The position numbers and the translations under genes are program-made. This document shows positions 11,753 to 28,919 of a stretch of 64,000 bases of DNA, one piece after another; the first letter of the stretch is position 1, and each line of letters begins with the position of its first letter. Where the stretch lies: assembly GCF_020184175.1 (NCBI RefSeq), contig NC_065530.1:65263260-65327259 (forward strand). The letters run 5' to 3'. The notes beneath the pieces were generated by a model, which was not told the origin of the DNA, made no database searches, and saw only the letters and a program-made list of their open reading frames with translations. The DNA comes from Aphis gossypii (lineage: Eukaryota; Arthropoda; Insecta; Hemiptera; Aphididae).

Positions 11753-14700
11753 TTTTTAATTTTTATAACTAATTATTAAAGTTGTAAAATAACATAAACA
11801 GTTAAATGTGAATTGTTGATTAGTTGAAGTGTAAGTATGATAATGTGTTAATATTCGTAATATTATATTATTATTACGATTATTTGCTACTTGAGATTAT
11901 GTTCATAATATAAATACTAAGAGGAAATTAAAAAAAAACATTTATTTTGTTATCTACTTGGTATATAGTTATTACGGTATTATATTTTCTAATCTATTTT
12001 GATCCAACATTTTTTCTTAACATTATCATTATACGCATAGGACAGGTGATAAAAGGAAGTGACCGCTTTTTTTCGTCAACATAAACATAATTATGAATAT
12101 TGTCGTATAAAATTGTGAATAATTATTGTATTTTAATATTATTTCCATTGTATTTTATCATTTTTATATATATATATTTTTTTTTGTTTTGTTTATGTGT
12201 ATTAATAAAACATTTTCTTACAATTGTAATATATTTAAGATTGTGTACGCTCATTTAATTTAATTTTAATCAATATAAGTCTTATAACAGATATTTGATG
12301 TTTGGAATCAGTTGTTTTAGTTAAAAAAGTGAAAAATAAAAGTTACTAAAAATCCTATGGTGGTAAATTGTAATAATACTTAAATTGAAAGAAAATTAAT
12401 TATACACTTAGTCTACTGGATTGTGTATCACTGATTATTGGAATTAGGAAACCGAATTTTATGAGATTATATTAGGTATTATTCTCGTGATATTAATAAT
12501 ATATTATCTGCTATAGTGCTATTAGTATTACGCCCATCACCATGGTCCTAGACTATTCACTGGTAATAAAAAAAAACCTGAAAGTTGAAGCTAGATCACT
12601 AGACTATAGAGATAAAAGATGTCACACTGACCACTTTGTCAATTGTTAGTTCTAAATTGAAGTTCAAATTCATTGTAGACTTAATGCCTTGTACGCAATA
12701 TGCGAGCGTATTATAAATATATTTATTATTTATTAATCAATTTTTATTTATTTATTTATCGAGACCCATTTTGTTAATTCTTCTCCACCCATTCCTTTCT
12801 TCTGCTGCTACTTTCCATGATATATTTGGTTGAATCCTTTTCACTTCGGTTCAGTCTTCTCCGTGATGGTTTCTTATCAGTATAGTACTATAGTGTTATC
12901 GATAGTCCTATAATTATTAAAATTATTGGTTGCTGTCTCTTCTGTTTAACCTCTCTGGTAGTATGTGATTCTTTAATATATTTTAACGGTTTTATTTAAT
13001 TTATTTTTATTTTATGAGTCGTTTAATTTGTAATAATTTATATATATGCAGCAATACGAAAAAAAATATTTTTTATGCAAACAATTTTTAATTTTATTAA
13101 TAACAAGAAAAAACATGGCTCGGTGAAAATATATCTTAGAAAGTACTCAACGCGGTACATAATTTTAAAAATAAAAGTGTAGATGACTTCTCTGCGAACA
13201 TCAGATGATGGAGAAGACCTAAACAGCACGAGGTGAGCGAAGATTTGATGCTGCAGAAGAGGCGGCCACTGGAAGCGGGATTGTCTTGCGACAAAAAACA
13301 TAGTCAGTACTCAGTAGATATAGGTACTCTCTGACGGTTTCAAACCGTAGTCGTCCACGTTTGCTATCCGATAGCAGCGTTTTATCGCAAATCGTCGGCG
13401 GTGTGTTGTATAAAGCAAGGAAAAAATATCACAAATGATTGGTAAACATTTTTGGACTTTCACCATCGTTAGTTGTTTATCTTAAGATTTACCAAATCTT
13501 GTTTGTAAAAGTATTTAAGTATGAACTTAAAAAATTATTCAGGATTAATTTATTAATTAACCATATTGTATGATTATTCTAGGTTTTACAGGTATTCGTA
13601 CTTTTATCGTATTAACCATATACAATATGATATACCTATATATATGTAACTATATAAAATTTTAATTTTTAAATTATTCGTAAACTTTATTGACAAATAA
13701 AGTAAATCTTTAGATTAACCATATTTTTATAATTATTATCACAAACCTATTTTATTATTTTTATTTTTATTGTTTTTTAATATTATATAACATTTATTAG
13801 AATAGCGTTCAAGAATAATATTTATTTTAAGTGTTGTCAATTTGTCTCTTATATAACATATATATTATCTCTACTTTTAGCGTCATTATTATTTCTAAGA
13901 TGTTTGTTCTTAATGTTTATAGATACAAAAAGTTTAAAATAAATATGACGACTACCTATGGTACATTTAATTGCATCAAAACCCGACACTATTTTACTGG
14001 ATAAAAAATCTCAAATAAATATAATCATATAAGTTATTTAATATACTTATTGAAATGATTGATTATGTTATAAAATAAAATTATTTTACTATAACTGCCA
14101 AGAGCTCAGATTGATGGATCGACTGTTTTCTATTTTCAAATTGTCGAAAAAATAATAAATAAACTATGGTAGTAAAAAATATAAATATAATAATAATAAT
14201 ACGAAGAAAAATAACCTGAACGTTATAGTCGTTATACGTTATAATTATAATACACCATTCTATATTTATTGATAATACAAATACGCGTCCGTTCTAAAAT
14301 CATAGCTTCTTACTTAATTTTTTTTTAATTGATAAAAATAATGGTTTTACTATTCAAACTTAGTTATTAAATTTGAAATAATAATGATGAATAAATAGTT
14401 AACAAAATAAATAATACTGTACAAGAATCTAAAAAAAAAAATATTAGCTGTTATATGCCTATATGTATAAAATATAGATAAATATAATAAATTACATTCA
14501 TACTCAGTATCATGTAAAGATTTTTCTTTAAGGAGTTAGATTTGATAATTTAAAATATAGTTTTTTTTTTTTGAAGTATATTTCTCATAAGTTAAATATG
14601 TACAATTTTAGAGTTTAACTGCAAACGAGTAACCTTTGTGAAAATTAAAATTTTATTGCATATACCTAGTTTCGTTTTTCATAATACTTTCACAAAATAT

Positions 14701-15695
14701 TGAAATATTTTTACATTTTTCTAAAATTTCAGGGACAGTTACAAACCATTGAAAATATTTAAAAATTAAAAAGTCTACGGTCTACCCATTAAAATGAAGA
14801 AATTGAATAATACCTAAATGTATTGATGTTCGATTTACAAATTGTTTACATTTGAACTTTCTGTAGGCATTCGTTATATATTAGCAAAAGTTTTCTATTC
14901 AAATAAAGTTTGGTTTGATTCTAAAATCACACCACATTTTTGTACACATTTTGTATTTATGTAAAAACATTATAGGTAGTTATTTATACAATGTTAAAAA
15001 TAATAATGCATTATATTATATAACTTTAAGTAGTTTTAATGCGTTGTAAAATACTGCAATACAAATTTATAATTGTATAAATTTTACCACAGTCAGCAAA
15101 TAACAGTAATAGTGTTTTGCAGATAGTTATAATTGCACTTAATTGCAGTATAATGGATGTATGGCGATGGTCATCATTTATAATCGCAAAAATGTTATTC
15201 CGTGCAGACTGGCCTGCAAAAATATCCCTTTATATCAAACTAGTGTAATATCCACCGATTGACGGGGTACGCCAAGTTTGTTATTTTACAAGATTTATTA
15301 TGATGATGATGGGTGTAACATTTTATATTTACAAATATATATATAAATTACCCATGTACCAAGTTAAGTGTGGGCGTATATAATATTCAAAATATATAGG
15401 TAGACGGCCTTGACGAACTGAACGAGATTTAATTATGCATATTATAATTTCCTTATTCCAAGCTTCCACTCGAAAATGTGACGCAGATAAAAAACATGCT
15501 TTAAATTCCACTTGTGCACGGTAAACTCTGCAGATTTGTAAATAAGTATAAACATATAACACAATCGGCTTGAGCTATTATGCACCGCATTATACGTTGC
15601 AGTTTTCACGCGGAAACGGTTCCGAGTGAAATAAATTAATTCATTGCGATATTGTTGTACATTATATTGACGTTTTAAATTTAAAATCGGTCACC
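11753..15695. other. Intergenic DNA between THOC2 and P450
   Basis: About 3.9 kb of AT-rich DNA, including the THOC2 3' UTR at its left end and the P450 promoter at its right end. A segment of higher GC at about 13130-13410 stands out. It contains a weak minus-strand ORF of 87 codons that I do not recognise. No RNA gene or transposon terminus was seen. Confidence 0.5.
12204..12209 (+). terminator. Candidate poly(A) signal, THOC2
   Basis: AATAAA about 450 bp after the THOC2 stop. AT-rich DNA produces this hexamer often, so the assignment is tentative. Confidence 0.3.
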
Positions 15696-18600
15696 ATGAT
15701 TTCTTGTCTGATCGGTTTTTTGTTCGACACATCCGTTATCAGTGCAATCGTGGCCATCGCGGCGTTTCTTTACTATTATTCGACCAACACGCACGACAAG
15801 TGGCAAAAGTTGAATATACCCCATGACCGACCGTGGCCGCTTGTAGGCAACACGGTGAAGATGTTGACTTTGATCGAACATCAGTTGGCCACTATCGATG
15901 GAATCTATAAACGGTTTGCCGACAAAAAATACTGCGGTTTTTATCACATGAAGACGCCGTTCCTGATGATCAGAGATCCAGAGCTGATCAATAATATATT
16001 GATTAAGGATTTCTCGTACTTCCCGGATCGAGGTTTCCACAAGGATCCAGCGTTAAATATAATTGCTAATGGGTTATTCTTCCTGGAAGGGTCTAAGTGG
16101 AAGACGATGAGACAGAAACTGAGCCCGGGGTTCACGTCAGGCAAGCTGAAGCTCACCCACGACCAGATAGTGGCGTGCAGCGATGAGCTGATGCGATTTA
16201 TCAAGAATAAAATGATTGAAAACAATCAGATCGAAGTCAAGGAGACCATGGGAAAGTACTCGACAGACGTCATCGGGACGTGTGCATTTGGTTTGAAACT
16301 GGACACAGTCAAAAACGAGGATTCTGATTTCCGGTCGAACGCCCGGAAAATAATGAAGATGAACTTCCGGTTCTTGTTGACCGAAACGGTATCACCAAAA
16401 ATATTGAAATTTTTGGGGATCTCCGAAATTTCACCCGAAGCTACTTCATTTTATACTTCGGCATTCAGAGAGGTCATCAAATACAGGGAAGAAAACGGCA
16501 TAATCAGACATGACGTTGCACAGAGCTTAATAGAAGCGAGAAAAGAGTTGGTGCTTAATTCAACTGATGAAAGTAAAGTCAATCACTATCGTTTATCTGA
16601 TAGCTTTATTCTATATAACACAAAAATCATAATAAATTATCAATATATTTTAATCGAATGTAATTAAATCCGGTTAATTATATTCTGTATCCATAATACC
16701 TTAATCTAAAATATCAAATAAATATTAATATTTTTGTTATTTTATCGAATCACTATCGTTACATATTGTTCATTGGATTAGATTTTGTGTCTCCAATTTC
16801 CATTTATTAAAATAGTGTCTATACTATTTTAGATAAATTTAAAGAAGAGGATATTATTGCGAATGCGATCATGATGTTTTTGGCCGGTTTTGAACCCGTG
16901 TCTTCCACGTTGAGTTTCTGTTTGTATCAGTTAGCACTTAACCAACACGTCCAGGACAAAATGCGTGACGAAATGAATTCAAATTTGGAACAACACGGAA
17001 AACTGAACAATGATTTTTTGGTGGATCTTCATTATACCGATATGGTTTTGGCAGGTAAATATCAGAGTTTTATTTAATAAATTACATTATGATCGAATGA
17101 ATTATTTATTATATAGACGAGTTTATTTCTCAAACGATTGGATTTAATTTGATTTTACATTACGAGCCTAAAAAATATTAGGTATAAGTTATAGGCAATT
17201 TCGGCCGGATTTGTTATTGTTTTAAGTATAAGTATTTGAAAAAACCCACAATATCGCAATAATACATGTGGTAAACTTATTTAACGAGGTACCTGACTAG
17301 GTATGCTACCTATAAAAATAATTATTTTATAAATATGATATCTCAACTAAAATATTGATTATTGATGGGAAATAAATATTATGTATGATTTGATATTTAT
17401 TTGTTTAGGCAATATTAAAATTATTTAAAAATATTTGACAACTTCACATCACATACATACATTATACTCTTAGCGACCAATCATTTTTATTTTATATTTT
17501 TGATTATTCGCGTTATAAGTTCCACGGGTAACGTGTGCCAGTTTGCTGGTCTCACTGTGTCTCGGGCCCATTATAGTGACTCGTACAACGGCAGCGGCTG
17601 CGAGTCAGTCTTTTTTATGTATCTATAGTGACCGGGTGACACCGTATTGTCCCCGCGTCCCTGAAACCCACCGTCAAACCTTAAAACGCTATACATTGTA
17701 ATATACCACGCCGATCCATTTAACTAATTAATTTACCCGAGTTTGCTTTTAACTATTTTAGTCGTATTTCAATAAACTATATTGCCCGTTAAAATATTAA
17801 TAAATATTAATAGTTTATTATTATTGTTATTGTTACATCATAGAATATCAGCATGTTATATACCAACTAAACGTATTTTATATCTGTTAATTTTGACCCG
17901 AGTAATCTTTTTCGAGTTAAAGCCGTCGATGATACAACGACACTATATAATTACTTAAAATAAATATAAATTTATTTCACATTGACTACATTGCACAACT
18001 ACAGGAATGGGACTAAGATAAATATTGTCAAATTGTTTTATTTCATCGGTATACGAATATACATTAAGACTTTGGGTATTACTTATCATTCATTATTATA
18101 TACTACTTTTACTTTATTAAATAATATTAGGTATATCATATATATAATAAATATATTTTATTATTGAATTTTATTTGCTATATATAATATATACATTACG
18201 TGCAGGCCATGACTAATAACTTGTATGTTTGGTAGGTAAGTAAAATGAGATCATATAATATTTATAAACTGTTGAAACTGTCTAAACATATATTTCTCTA
18301 CCTATTAGAATAAATATTAAAAAAAAAAATAAATAAATAACATACTTAACATCAGTCTATTGTGATAGAAATACATTTTTGCTGGGTAGGTTTCTTAAAA
18401 TGATATATATAAATTCATAGGTAATGTAAGTTACAATTTGTATTTAATATTTAAAAATAATACATTATAATAAATACTAATTTATAAAACGGTCGTTGTT
18501 TATTGTGCGTTTTAGAAACTGGACGTATGTACGCAGTGACAAACGCGCTGTTTAGAGAAGCTGTGAACACATATCACGTACCTGGCGGCAAGCTGGTGAT

Positions 18601-19031
18601 CGAAAAGGGAACCAAGATCATGATTCCTTTTCACAGTATTCATCACGACCCAAAGTATTACCTCGATCCGTATACCTTTGACCCGCAAAGGTTTTCACCG
18701 GAAGAAAAGGCGAAACGATCATCTGGTACTTACTTCCCGTTTGGCGACGGACCGCGATTTTGCATAGGTACATTTTATTATTAAGATTAATATTTAATAA
18801 TGATTTGAAATTTATGGTGAATAGCATATAATTTATGAATATTTATACTAAAATTGTTTAACAGGAAAACGATTCGCTGAATTAGAAATGAAAATGGTTT
18901 TGTCACAAATATTGACGACATTTTATGTATTGCCATGTGAAAAAACTGAAGTTCCGCTTAAGCTACAAAATGGATTACCTATGATGGTGGCCAAAAATGG
19001 CATTTGGTTACGTTTTCAATCCATTTCTTAA
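15696..19031 (+). CDS. Cytochrome P450, CYP6-like (CYP3 clan)
   Basis: Microsomal haem monooxygenase, probably a xenobiotic or plant-toxin oxidase. Exons 15696-16572, 16833-17054, 18516-18767 and 18865-19031 total 1518 nt, 505 aa, the usual CYP6 length. The N-terminus has a hydrophobic ER anchor (about aa 2-28) followed by a Pro-containing hinge. Helix C has WKTMR (W135, R139). Helix I has AGFEPVSST (aa 310-318), with Pro where AGxET usually has Thr. Helix K has ETGR (E367, R370) where ETLR is usual, followed by MYA instead of xYP. The haem loop FPFGDGPRFCIG (aa 440-451) has C449 as the iron ligand. The ExxR codon is split by intron 2 and restored by splicing. The frame is intact throughout, so it looks functional. 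It stands alone here, with no P450 cluster. CYP6 is inferred from motif style, and a CYP6CY-type subfamily is possible. Confidence 0.92.
17055..18515 (+). other. P450 intron 2 (1.46 kb)
   Basis: Far longer than the other P450 introns (260 and 97 bp). A GC-rich patch at about 17515-17700 contrasts with the AT-rich rest. No coding similarity was recognised in it, and it may be an old insertion. Confidence 0.55.
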
Positions 19032-19230
19032 TGAATTCCCAAAGTCTATAATGATTAATGATTATATACTCTGAATACTATATAAGGCAATAATAATAAC
19101 TATTACAATACATATATTGTTGCATTAACCTTAAATTTGATTGTAATTGTAATAAATTACTTAATATTTTTTATTATAAATGTCCATTCAGATAATTCTT
19201 GTACTATATTGGTAATTATAACTTTGCAGA

Positions 19231-19236
19231 AATAAA
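19231..19236 (+). terminator. Candidate poly(A) signal, P450
   Basis: AATAAA 200 bp after the P450 stop codon, a plausible 3' UTR length. Confidence 0.4.
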
Positions 19237-19486
19237 AATCTTAATGTTGAAACACCACTATTGATGTAATCGATGTACTAATGAACTTGAAGGAGTCCGT
19301 TAAAGAACCAAATAATTCCTTTAGGGTTGTGGCCGTTTAAAATTATTAAATATTAGAAAAAATATTATGAGGATATCTGTGTAAGAACGAGACAAATCCT
19401 ACTATCCATGTAGAATATATAAAATTTAAAATTTAAATGAACGATGTGTTGATTTATATCATATCGGCATGCGCTGACTATAGTCT

Positions 19487-19662
19487 ATACAAGTCAGTGG
19501 CGTATTTAGGATTTTGTCCAGGGGGGGATATAAGTTGGAAAACATAATTTCCTCGACGGTGAGGGGGGTACACTTACCAACGTTATTAAACTTACTAGTA
19601 AAAAAAATACCAAGGGGAGGATCTATCCCCCATATCCCCGGAAATACGCCACTGATACAAGT
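19487..19662. mobile_element. hAT-type MITE, CAGTGGCGTA family
   Basis: Non-autonomous element of 160 bp (19495-19654). The termini CAGTGGCGTATTT and its near complement AAATACGCCACTG are inverted. Inside them, G-run and C-run stretches (about 19520 and 19626) also pair. It is flanked by perfect 8-bp duplications ATACAAGT at 19487-19494 and 19655-19662, the hAT target-site length. It carries no coding capacity. Confidence 0.85.
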
Positions 19663-19993
19663 GAATAGGAATTAGTAATTTAGCGCATAGCTGATGTAGT
19701 ATAACAGTACAGAACTTTTTCGTTGTTTTTAGTTTACACTTTGTGAGTTGTTGGTTTTTGTCCCAAAATGAAATTTAGGTTTCCATGAAAAAAGAAAAAT
19801 TATATTTAAAAAATACTGCTTTCTTAAATAGTCAAAATGTAGCTATGTAATGATATATTGATGTGTCGGAAACATCACCTATAGCCTATATAGGTACACC
19901 AAATCAAAAAATCAAAAATATTATTTATCCACATGCGTTAAGTTAGTTATTAGCATTATAGATAACCGAATTTAACACTGATGCATTGTATAC

Positions 19994-20023
19994 GTCAACG
20001 AAGTGCACGGGAGTATTAGCTAG
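19994..20023 (+). mobile_element. Degenerate Helitron 3' terminus
   Basis: CAACGAAGTGCACGGGAG followed shortly by CTAG and then T. It closely resembles the 3' end of the complete Helitron at 25890-25915 (CAACGAAGTACACGGGG then CTAG). The 5' partner was not located, so this is an end remnant. Confidence 0.45.
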
Positions 20024-20092
20024 TATTAATATTATACAGGGTGATTCTTTTATCAAACAACACTCATTATTTCCAAAAGTATTCATGTTTTT

Positions 20093-20627
20093 GAAAATAT
20101 TTTTTTACATAGTTTCAAATTGTTAAAAAACAACATTTTTATAAAAAAATTATATTTTTAAATATTTTTTATCCTTATAATTTTTTAAGTTTTTTACTTT
20201 TTTGAATGACAACATAGATTTTTAATTTCATATTCCAAAGCAGAATAATTTTTTGAGTATTTTGATATACATATAAAAATCGAATTTAGGGTGAGTAGTA
20301 ATAGTTTATGAGTTATACTTATTCAAAGTTTAGACAAGCGGAGTAGTGGACAAACATTTTGCGGGGTAACCCCGTACCACTCCACTCCGCGCAGCTAAAC
20401 TTTAAATACGTATAACTCATAAACTACTCACCCTAAATCTGATTTTTATGTATCGAATTACTCAGAAAATTATTCTGCTTTGAAATATGAAATTAAAAAT
20501 CTATATTGTCATTCAAAAAAGTAAAAAACTTAAAAAATTATAAGGATAAAAAATATTTAAAAATATTATTTTTTTTATAAAAACGTTGTTTTTTTAACAA
20601 TTAGAAACTATGTAAAAAAATATATTC
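20093..20627. repeat. Long foldback (inverted-repeat) element
   Basis: Two arms of roughly 240-265 bp are reverse complements of one another with scattered mismatches, centred near 20368 on a GGGGTAACCCC-like core. Pairs seen include ACATAGTTTC/GAAACTATGT, CAAAGCAGAATAATTTT with its complement, and TAGGGTGAGTAGT/ACTACTCACCCTA. The left side continues to a transposon-like tip ACAGGGTGATTCTTTTATC at 20037; the mirrored tip is missing on the right, so that end is truncated. No ORF is present. A transcript would fold into one long hairpin. Confidence 0.8.
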
Positions 20628-21330
20628 ATATCTATAGACCATAATCCAATAATTTTTAATTCAATACTGTACTGTACCTATATTGACTATCTGTTACGCC
20701 GTGTATAGGAACTTGTAAGAAGAATCTGCACGTCATATTTTATGTCCTAGACTGGTATCTTGTTAGGTCTTGACACTTTTAACTAGCTCAATAATGCTCG
20801 TATACCACGGTTATACATTTGAATGCAATACATTTCTACAAAATATAATAATTATTATGACTCCATAATACATAAACAATATTCCAATATGATAATATTT
20901 CCAAAATATTTATTAAAATAATTAAAATTATAATTATTAATAAAATATTTAACTGTTAGAAAGAACATAATTTCAGATTACATCGCAAATTTTAAGTTAA
21001 TTATGAATAAAATATTTAGATTAGTGATAGAAGAATTAAGAGCAATAGGTGTTAGGTACTTTTTAACTAAATTAAAGCAATTTTAATTTAAATAAAATAT
21101 TAATAGTTTAAGACAAAATTAATATTTTAGTATTTGAGTTATTTAGTTATGCAGCTTGTTTATATTAATACTACATTTATAAGTGTATAGTTTATCTGGT
21201 TTTATGTTTTAAATAATAAATCATAATGCAATAGTATCTCATCAGTACTATTATATCTGTATAATTTATTTTTAAATTTAAACAGATTTTTACCTAATAA
21301 TTATTTTAAACATTATTTGTTATATTTTAG

Positions 21331-22852
<1,522 letters not shown>

Positions 22853-23689
22853 CAGTTGTACGTGACCATCGAAAGAAAAGTTTATATTTAATAATAACTG
22901 TAAATTCATGTTGTGTTTTCAAAAAGTTTTTGAAATTTTTTAATTTTTTATGTATTATATTTTATAAGCCCGTTGGCTTTTCCATGAATACTATGCTTTA
23001 ATATTGAAACTTCATTATTAATTAATTTACAATTTTTTTTATAGAATTTATTTATGTATTTTTATGTTTTTGCTGTTTAAATTTGTAATATTTTATTTCT
23101 AATTTTAATTTTAGATTCTGAACGAAGAGATGAATGTATTGATTTTTTATTGTATATTTTAGTATATAAGTAGAAAAAAATGTGTTAACATGATACACAT
23201 ATAACGAGTTTATACTCAGTGATATTTAATTGAATAAAAAAAATAAATGAATTTTGTGAATTAAGAGTAAATTTTTATTAGCCAATGTTTATCTGATCTT
23301 AGATGACATTCAATTAAATATGTGGTTGGGATAATATTATTTTGATTTTTTTTTCTGGCAGACAAGGAATTAGTTCTCTTTTTAAATATTAATTGGCCAT
23401 TTTATTTTCTACTGTAATAGAAATGTATTCTGATTATTTGGATTAATTACCTATCTTATTATGTTAAAGTCATCGCTATTTAGTTAAAATAATTAATCTA
23501 GAGTTATTTTAGTTAAAATTTTATTTAAACAGATTTATTTGTCTATTACAATGTAAATAGTGAAAACTAGATGATTGTATGAAATCAAGTAATTATTTAG
23601 TAATATTTTGTCTAAAATAATTTTCAAACAAATATTAGAATAACATTTTGAACTAAAGGTGGAAGCTTGGTATTGATAGGAAATGATTG
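22853..23689. other. Spacer between the two TGS1 pseudogene copies
   Basis: AT-rich, with no coding similarity recognised. It presumably includes remains of the duplication junction. Confidence 0.5.
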
Positions 23690-26099
<2,410 letters not shown>

Positions 26100-28456
26100 C
26101 AGTTGTCAATGACTATTGAAATCACTGTTTAGTGTTTACAATTATAATTATTAATTGATTATTAAGATTGCTATTATTATTATTTTCATTTTTCTTCATT
26201 CTTTTAATGTGTATTTTAGGTGCTGTGAAAAATTAATATCATTCAAACATTGAATCATTTTATTTTATAATTACTAACTGTCACAATTAAAAAAAAAAAA
26301 AAAATTATAGTTTATAAATTAATATCACTACTTCAATTATTTTGTTTTATTTAATATTTAGAAAAACAGAAAAACACAAGAAGTAATGAACTGGAGAGAT
26401 GCATAATTTAAATTTAAAAAAATATAAAATATAAAATTTCTACTATTCATGTATATTTTTTCAACTCATTACATAGAATACATTTAACTCTGTAAGATGT
26501 GTATTTTTCATAATATTAGAAAAAAATAATACAATAACAAAATACCCATTTAAAAATGATGTTTGCGCCGGAATGGTTCTTGCGAGTATGGCATTTAATC
26601 AGTCCGATTTGCATCTAAGGTTTAGGGAAATGTATAAATTTTAATGAAATATAACAAAAATATAGTTATAGTGTGGTACATTGATATTGGCGATAATGTT
26701 GCCAATTTTAACCAGCTGAATACCAACTATGGAGGCGTTATAGCAATCATAATAACAGTTACCGTACATATATTATATATATTTATATATGTACATTGCT
26801 TGTATATAACATGCATCATATATTTTAATATTTATATAGTATTCAAATTAATTCAGAAAAAAATAAAAAATACATATTTATGTTCAATAACAAATTTTAT
26901 ATATTAGATATAAATATACTTTTTTTTTATCACAGTATCAATTTACAATATTGAAGTGTAGTAAATAATACTTCAAATATAAATGTATAGTATTAATTCT
27001 ATATACAATGTCTTACAAACATGAATATATTTTAAACAATATTGATATATAGTTTATCGATATATAATGCATATACATAAAGATGTAATTATTTTTTACA
27101 AATACCAAAGTATTTAATATTAATAAGGTACAAGCAATATATTTGTCTTTGGTACTTAAATCAATTTAAAAATAAACATAAGGAATACAAGAATATTAAA
27201 TTGATTTAACTTAATGTTAGCAAATAATAAAATAATTGAACAAATACAAAAAAGTTGTTCTTTGAGAATACTTTGTCAGATTAATTAAGTTACACTTAAT
27301 GACTAATGTCTTAACGTGTAAAAATAATATATGATAAATAATGTAATAGTAATGATGTTTCAACATATTAAACATTATGTATATTTGACTTATCATTCAA
27401 AAACGTTTTAAGTATTAGTATACATGTATAGTATAGTGATGTGGTATTGCACTTACTATTAGTGTCAAGTAAAATATAAATCACATAGTATACATATATT
27501 ATATTTTATATTACAATATAACGTAAGACCTCATAACATTCAATTAAAATAATTTTTTTAAAAGGAAAAAATAAAATAATCGTACAACAGTAAAAAAAAT
27601 TGGTGTAGAAAGCTAATTGGTTCATACTCATGAACCAAAAATTAAATTAAAAGACTGACATTACTGGAAAAATGTAATAAGATATTTTTGTTCATTAAAC
27701 ATTGAATATTGGTGCTTAAAAATGTTTGACTCTGATTTAGAATCAATTTATTCAATCAAAATAAAGTTTCCAATTAAAATGTTCAGTCAATTGTACAAGC
27801 TATAAAAGATTTTCAAAAATTACAGTGCTGTACGCAAAGTTTAAAAACTAAAGTTATTTTAAATACTGTTTTAATTGATAAAAATAAATACACCGACATA
27901 GTATACATTAGAAAACTACACAAATTTAAATTTTATATAAATTGACTCATAACATTAAAAAGAAAATGTGTGGTAAATGATGAAATAAATTTTAAAAACG
28001 GTACTTCATAGGTGAAATTTAGGGGAGGGTCTTGAGTATACTTAGCACCCCCAATTTTAAAATTAGCACCTCTACATTTTTTTATGTTAATTTAGGTTTT
28101 AATAGTAACAAGTATCCATGTATCCATAACTATAAAATAACATCATAGAAAAAATAGAGGCTTCAGAACCCTCAGCTTTTTTTTTTATAATTCAGTTAAA
28201 TTTGTGAAGTTATTATGTGATATCCAAAATAGGTACATAGAAAATAATAATCAATTTTAAATTTATGCGATATTCAGTCTTGTGTGTCTACAATATTTAG
28301 TTTTCTTTCAGTTAAAATGAGTATACCGAGGAGTATACTTAGTATAGGTGATACTTCAATTGATAATTAATAGTTATTTATTTTTAATACAAAACCATAA
28401 AAAAAGATACTTTATATATTATAATAAATTTATGTAATAAAAAAAATACTAATATA
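26100..28456. other. AT-rich intergenic DNA
   Basis: No gene or transposon terminus was recognised. The 87-codon ORF at 26644-26907 is Ile/Tyr/Asn-rich and looks like chance translation of AT-rich sequence. Confidence 0.5.
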
Positions 28457-28658
28457 ATATAGGTCAGTGGTTCCCAAACTGTGCACCGCGGGCACTTTCT
28501 AGGGGTACTGCGTTCTATAGCTTATAATAAATAATTTAAAATTTATAGCTTTTTTTTTTTGTTCTGTCTTTCATGGTATTTACAGCAGGGTACTGCGGCT
28601 GAATTTAATCCTAAAAAGGGCACCACGGAAAAAAAATTTGGGAACTACTGATATAGAT
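28457..28658. mobile_element. hAT-type MITE, CAGTGGTTCCCAAACT family, copy 1
   Basis: 186-bp element (28465-28650). The ends are CAGTGGTTCCCAAACTGTG and the inverted TTTGGGAACTACTG, the well-known hAT terminal style. The flanking 8-mers ATATAGGT and ATATAGAT differ at one base, so the target duplication has aged slightly. It is non-coding. Confidence 0.85.
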
Positions 28659-28780
28659 GATAGTTTTTACTATTAATTGATCAAATCCAAGTGTGGACCA
28701 GTGTTTTTCTTTATCAACATTTAAAAAAAATGATAAGACACTTTATCCCACTAAATCATAAAAAAAATAATCTAAATAAG

Positions 28781-28919
28781 TTAGTACTCATAGGCACCTG
28801 CAAGGGGGGGCAAGCTGGGGCATTTGCCCCCCCCCATGAATTTTCAAAAATATGTTTTAAATTGAATGTTTACAGATAAATTACCTAAAAAAATTTCTGC
28901 GGGCACCTATGTTAGTACT
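28781..28919. mobile_element. MITE with CATAGG termini and 8-bp TSD
   Basis: 123-bp element (28789-28911). It starts CATAGGCACCTGCA and ends TGCGGGCACCTATG, with imperfect inverted ends. Internal G-run and C-run blocks (about 28803-28840) can pair. It is flanked by perfect 8-bp repeats TTAGTACT at 28781-28788 and 28912-28919. The TSD length suggests the hAT group. Confidence 0.75.

Noticed and set aside
15681..16225. Minus-strand ORFs of 119 and 93 codons
   Set aside because: Antisense to P450 exon 1, whose sense product has clear P450 motifs.
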